Source of the DNA: Chloroflexota bacterium
GTDB lineage: Bacteria; Chloroflexota; Anaerolineae; Aggregatilineales; UBA2796
Reading direction: 5' to 3'
DNA length: 25,787 bases
NCBI GenBank assembly: GCA_003695215.1
Contig: RFIM01000213.1
Location: 1 to 25,787, forward strand
Position numbers and translations under genes: made by a program. Each line of letters starts with the position of its first letter. The stretch's first letter is position 1. The notes below the pieces were generated by a model that saw only the letters and a program-made list of their open reading frames with translations, did no database searches and was not told the origin of the DNA. Below are positions 22,560-25,787 of this stretch, one piece after another.

Positions 22560-23495
22560 ATGCGATTTTTAGTCACGGGCGGTGCAGGATTCATCGGGAC
22601 GGCGTTAGCTAATCGGCTGGTGCAAGCAGGGCACGAAGTGCGCGTGCTGGACGACCTGAGCGCGGGCGATCCAACGCGCCTACATCCTGAGGTCTCTTTC
22701 ACACGCGGCGATGTCAACGACATCCCTAGGCTCTGGACGCTTCTGCAGGGCGTGGAATGCGTCTATCATCTGGCAGCGCGCGTCTCGGTCTCTGAGAGCA
22801 TGCTCTATCCGCGCGATTACAACACCGTCAACGTCGGCGGCACGGTCGCTGTGTTAGAGGCGATGCGCGATGCAGGCGTGCGGCGCGTGGTGCTGAGTTC
22901 ATCCGGCGCCGTCTATGGCGAGCAGGCACAACAGCCGCTGCACGAAGGCATGCTGCCCGATCCGCGCTCGCCATATGCCGTCAGCAAATTGGCTGCGGAA
23001 GGTTACTTGCGCGTCATGGGCATGCGCTGGAATATTGAGACGGTCAGTTTGAGAATCTTCAACGCTTACGGCCCTAACCAGCAGTTGCCAACAGCGCATC
23101 CGCCTGTCATCCCGTCTTTCTTACGGCACGCCTTGCGCGGCAGCTCTATCGTTGTCAATGGCGATGGCGCGCAAACGCGCGATTTCATCTACATCGATGA
23201 CGTGATTGACGCGCTCGTGGCCGCTGCCACTGCGCCACACGTCAATCAACGCGTGATCAACGTCGGCAGCGGCGTCGAGACCAGCGTCAACGACCTGATC
23301 GCCGCGATCGGCGCTGCAATCGGCAAGCCGCTGACGCCGCTGTATATTCGCAACCAGGATCGCGGCGTCTCGCGCATGTGCGCCGATGTGCGCCTTGCTG
23401 CTGAGCTGCTCAACTTCAAGCCGAAGGTCAGCTTGGCTGAAGGCTTGGCGCTGACTCTGGAGCGCGATCCGCGCTTTGCCCTTGCCGCGCGCTAG
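22560..23495 (+). CDS. NAD-dependent sugar epimerase/dehydratase (UDP-glucose 4-epimerase-like)
   Basis: A 311-residue extended short-chain dehydrogenase. The NAD-binding GGAGFIG is at 7-13, Asp31-Asp32 marks the ribose-binding strand end, and HLAA at 70-73 is present. The catalytic Ser/Tyr/Lys set is visible as LSSSGAVYG (112-120) and SPYAVSK, with Tyr139 and Lys143. NGDGAQTRDFIYIDDV near 200-215 is typical of nucleotide-sugar epimerases. The ATG at 22560 has AAGG seven bases before it, and a GTG at 22554 is the alternative. Product sugars could feed surface glycans. The aspartate kinase gene begins 12 bases after the stop. Which NDP-sugar it uses cannot be read from sequence. Confidence 0.9.
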   Translation: MRFLVTGGAGFIGTALANRLVQAGHEVRVLDDLSAGDPTRLHPEVSFTRGDVNDIPRLWTLLQGVECVYHLAARVSVSESMLYPRDYNTVNVGGTVAVLEAMRDAGVRRVVLSSSGAVYGEQAQQPLHEGMLPDPRSPYAVSKLAAEGYLRVMGMRWNIETVSLRIFNAYGPNQQLPTAHPPVIPSFLRHALRGSSIVVNGDGAQTRDFIYIDDVIDALVAAATAPHVNQRVINVGSGVETSVNDLIAAIGAAIGKPLTPLYIRNQDRGVSRMCADVRLAAELLNFKPKVSLAEGLALTLERDPRFALAAR

Positions 23496-23507
23496 CCAGA
23501 GCTTGCT

Positions 23508-24872
23508 ATGGCACTGTTGGTCATGAAATTCGGCGGCTCGCTGACGGCAAATGCGCAGCAGCTACGCCGCGTCATCCAAATCATACACGCCGAGTCGCTG
23601 GCTTGGCGGCGTTTGGTTGTGGTCGTCTCTGCCATGAGCGGCGCGACCGATACGCTGCGGCGCATTGTCGAGCTGGCGCAGCAGCGCGAAGTCGGCGCTC
23701 ATCGGCGCTTGCTGGCAGGCTTGCGCGCCGATCATATCGCCTTGATCGAGAGCTTGTTTCCAGCAGGCAGCGCGCGCACCCACTTGCTCCAACTGCTCGA
23801 TCAGCAGCTCTTCAACTTGTTGGCGCTCTGCGAGAAAGTGCTGCACAGCGGCGCACTCTCAGCCCATCAGCGCGATGCGGCTATGGCCATTGGCGAACGC
23901 CTGATGGCCAGCATCGTAGCGACTCTGGCACAGCAAGAAGGCTTGCCCGCCGCGCTTGTGCACGCCGAATCCATAATCATCACTGATGATGTGCATCAGA
24001 ATGCGCATCCGCTGCGCGACCTGGTCGATGAGCGCGCCGAGCATATCCTGCTACCGCTCTTGGATAAAGGCATCATCCCGATCCTGGCAGGTTTCATCGG
24101 CGCAACCCAAAACGGCGAAACAACCACGCTCGGACGCGGCGGCAGCGACCTAACGGCCACGTTGCTGGCTGCCGCGCTCGGCGCCGATGAAGTCTGGATG
24201 TGGACGAGCGTTGATGGCATCATGAGCGCCGACCCTGCCCTTGTGCCGAATGCGCGCGTCATCCCTACACTGACCTACGAAGAGATCGGCGAGTTGGCCT
24301 TCTTTGGCGCGCGGCTGCTGCATCCAGGCGCCATTGAGCCGCTGATCCAACCTAAGATTCCGCTGCGCGTGCGCAATCCGAACAACCTCGACCACGACGG
24401 CACGCTCGTCCGCGCCGACTCGCCCATAGATGGCAAACGCGTCAAGGCTGTCACGGCTGTGGACGGACTCTACCTAGCGCGGCGCAATCAGCCGCTCGAC
24501 CTAGTGACCTTTTTGGCACAAGTGCGCAAAAACGTCTCTAGCCTGATGGCTGACCCTGTGATCGTCGCTCAGAGCTATCGGCGTGCTGCACTCGTCTTCG
24601 TCGTGCCGACCAGCGAAGGGCCGCAAGCCGTTGCCGAAGCCTCTCGTCAACTGCAAGCGCTCCTGACCGACTGGGAAATACAGCCCGTCAAAGTGATCGC
24701 CGCCATAGGCGCTAACGTCGACTTGCATCTGTTCCTGGATAAGAAAATTCGCCTGCTTGCTTCGGCCTTCAGCGCCAATGAGCGACGCTTGATCGCTGTT
24801 CAGCCCGCTGACGTGCGCGCCGCGTTGCAGCAACTGCACCGCCTGACTGAGTCCGACTATAGCCAGAGCTGA
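23508..24872 (+). CDS. lysC: Aspartate kinase
   Basis: A 454-residue aspartokinase, the first step of lysine, threonine and methionine synthesis. The kinase domain carries MKFGGSL (6-12), VSAMSGATD (40-48), GERL (129-132), TTLGRGGSDLTATLLAAAL (206-224), VWMWTSVDGIMSADP (229-243) and YEEIGELAFFGARLLHP (257-273). ACT regulatory domains follow (about 313-445). One oddity is KFGGSL where most family members read KFGGTSV; the aspartate-binding and nucleotide loops otherwise look intact. It follows the epimerase by 12 bases without a strong Shine-Dalgarno, so it is probably co-transcribed. No asd or dapA is in the window. It ends two bases from the convergent HEAT gene. Confidence 0.92.
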   Translation: MALLVMKFGGSLTANAQQLRRVIQIIHAESLAWRRLVVVVSAMSGATDTLRRIVELAQQREVGAHRRLLAGLRADHIALIESLFPAGSARTHLLQLLDQQLFNLLALCEKVLHSGALSAHQRDAAMAIGERLMASIVATLAQQEGLPAALVHAESIIITDDVHQNAHPLRDLVDERAEHILLPLLDKGIIPILAGFIGATQNGETTTLGRGGSDLTATLLAAALGADEVWMWTSVDGIMSADPALVPNARVIPTLTYEEIGELAFFGARLLHPGAIEPLIQPKIPLRVRNPNNLDHDGTLVRADSPIDGKRVKAVTAVDGLYLARRNQPLDLVTFLAQVRKNVSSLMADPVIVAQSYRRAALVFVVPTSEGPQAVAEASRQLQALLTDWEIQPVKVIAAIGANVDLHLFLDKKIRLLASAFSANERRLIAVQPADVRAALQQLHRLTESDYSQS

Positions 24873-24874
24873 CC

Positions 24875-25787
24875 TCACATGACAGCTGGCAGCGCCTTGC
24901 CAACGCGCTGCTGCAGAGCGCCGAGCGCTGCATAAGCTTCAGCGCGCACTAGCTCATCTTGATCGCCGAGCGCTTTGTAGAGCGCTTTCAAGCCGTTCAC
25001 ATAGCCGATCTCAGCCAGCGTGCGCGCCGCTGCTGAGCGCACTTCTGGGTTGCCTTCCTGCAACGAGCGCAGCAGCGCAATAGGCGCGTTCTCGCCGCTC
25101 GGAATCGACTCGCCGCGCTCGCTCATCCACTCGATCAGCCAATCGATCTGATCGACTGCAGGCAAGCGCTTGATGCCGCCACGATCAGGATTTTCAGCCA
25201 AATTGAAGGCTTGCTCAGCGGCAATGCGCACATACGGCTCGGAATCTTCCAGTTGCGTGCGGTAAATCTGTGTGACTGCCCATGCTGCCCGAATGCGCGC
25301 CAAACCAAAGACCGCCGCACGCCGCAGCTCCAGATCGTCGCTCTCGATAGCCTCGCGCAGCAACGCATGCCCTTCGCCCGGCAAAGCGGCCAGTGCCTCA
25401 GCAATGGCACGCTGCAGATCGCGGTCGCGCTGTAGCAACCCTTCCATCATAGCATCCAACGCTGCCGACGTGCCAATGGCGCCAAGCGCGAAGCCGCATG
25501 CCAAGCGAACCAGCCGACTCGAATCGTTCAGCATCGGCTTCAGGTACTGCAGATACTCGCTCTCGCCCAGTGCGCCCAGCCCGATGCAGCCTAAGCGTCG
25601 CACTAGCGGATTCGGATGTTCGAGCGCGTGCTGGAACAGCAACGCCGCTGTGGCGCTATCCTGCGTCGTGATTAGCGCCGCCATAGCGCGCTCGCGCAGC
25701 AGCGGATATTGGCTAGTGGCCAGCAAGGCGCCGCCGCCGACGCGCTTGAAGAACTCAGCGCGCCAAGCGGCATCACTTGGCGCATCC
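24875..25787 (-). CDS. HEAT-repeat protein, 5' end cut by window edge
   Basis: The frame is open to the right edge with no stop. A TTG at 25724-25726 is not taken as the start, because the readable upstream residues continue as coding sequence (about 20 more, including WRAEFFKRVGGG). The visible 303 residues are a run of about seven helical hairpin repeats with HEAT signatures such as NPLVRRLGCIGLGALG, SRLVRLACGFALGAIG and NPEVRSAAARTLAEIG, repeating at roughly 30-35 residues. Such solenoids usually mediate protein-protein contacts. No enzymatic motif, signal peptide or membrane span is seen in the part present. It is convergent with aspartate kinase, and its own operon lies outside the window. 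Confidence 0.88.
   Translation of the reverse strand, partial: DAPSDAAWRAEFFKRVGGGALLATSQYPLLRERAMAALITTQDSATAALLFQHALEHPNPLVRRLGCIGLGALGESEYLQYLKPMLNDSSRLVRLACGFALGAIGTSAALDAMMEGLLQRDRDLQRAIAEALAALPGEGHALLREAIESDDLELRRAAVFGLARIRAAWAVTQIYRTQLEDSEPYVRIAAEQAFNLAENPDRGGIKRLPAVDQIDWLIEWMSERGESIPSGENAPIALLRSLQEGNPEVRSAAARTLAEIGYVNGLKALYKALGDQDELVRAEAYAALGALQQRVGKALPAVM

Noticed and set aside
25724..25726. A TTG start for the HEAT-repeat gene.
   Set aside because: The same frame continues open to the window edge with protein-like sequence, so the gene is cut by the edge.
1..25787. tRNA, rRNA, insertion sequence, phage gene, attachment site or replication origin.
   Set aside because: I read both strands and found no cloverleaf, transposase, integrase, direct-repeat pair around a gene, or DnaA-box cluster that I could support.

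Overview
This GC-rich window looks like chromosomal DNA of a bacterium, most likely a member of the Chloroflexota. That placement is an inference from several things together: a Chloroflexota-like TatA, a radical SAM protein of the TIGR03960 type, a small RRM RNA-binding protein, several large GT-C-type membrane proteins with C-terminal soluble domains, and a DUF58/BatA/VWA gene set. No 16S rRNA or tRNA is present to settle it. I see no insertion sequence, phage gene, CRISPR array or rRNA, and gene density is high with no intergenic gap over 300 bases.

Left part (1-9364): a nucleoside-type ABC permease cut by the window edge and tatA lie on the minus strand, divergent from an unrecognised gene (1582-2235). 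An RRM protein follows with its own intrinsic terminator and an AT-rich leader, then a dolichyl-phosphate-glucose-synthase-like glycosyltransferase and a TIGR03960 radical SAM protein. A one-TM protein of unknown function (5697-6452) runs against a minus-strand block made of a sugar-phosphate isomerase/epimerase, BioY, Maf and an FKBP with a long Asp/Phe-rich tail.

Central part (9457-21230): eight minus-strand genes in near-continuous succession. The order of transcription is DUF58, GT39-like GT-C protein, BatA-like VWA protein, second GT-C-like membrane protein, a 98-base gap, a giant BatA/VWA/amidotransferase-like/VWA protein, a phosphodiester glycosidase lipoprotein, and a class IV aminotransferase. 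This is the most interesting part of the window. It resembles the MoxR/DUF58/BatA systems but has no MoxR ATPase here, and it interleaves membrane glycosyltransferases with VWA proteins. My inference is a cell-envelope glycan or glycoprotein module with VWA surface components.

Right part (21231-25787): a small lipoprotein (plus strand) diverges from DUF58. A class I SAM methyltransferase diverges from an NAD-dependent sugar epimerase that is followed closely by an aspartate kinase. A HEAT-repeat protein on the minus strand runs off the right edge. Promoters recognisable here mostly consist of a good -10 box (TATAAT/TATACT) with a poor -35.
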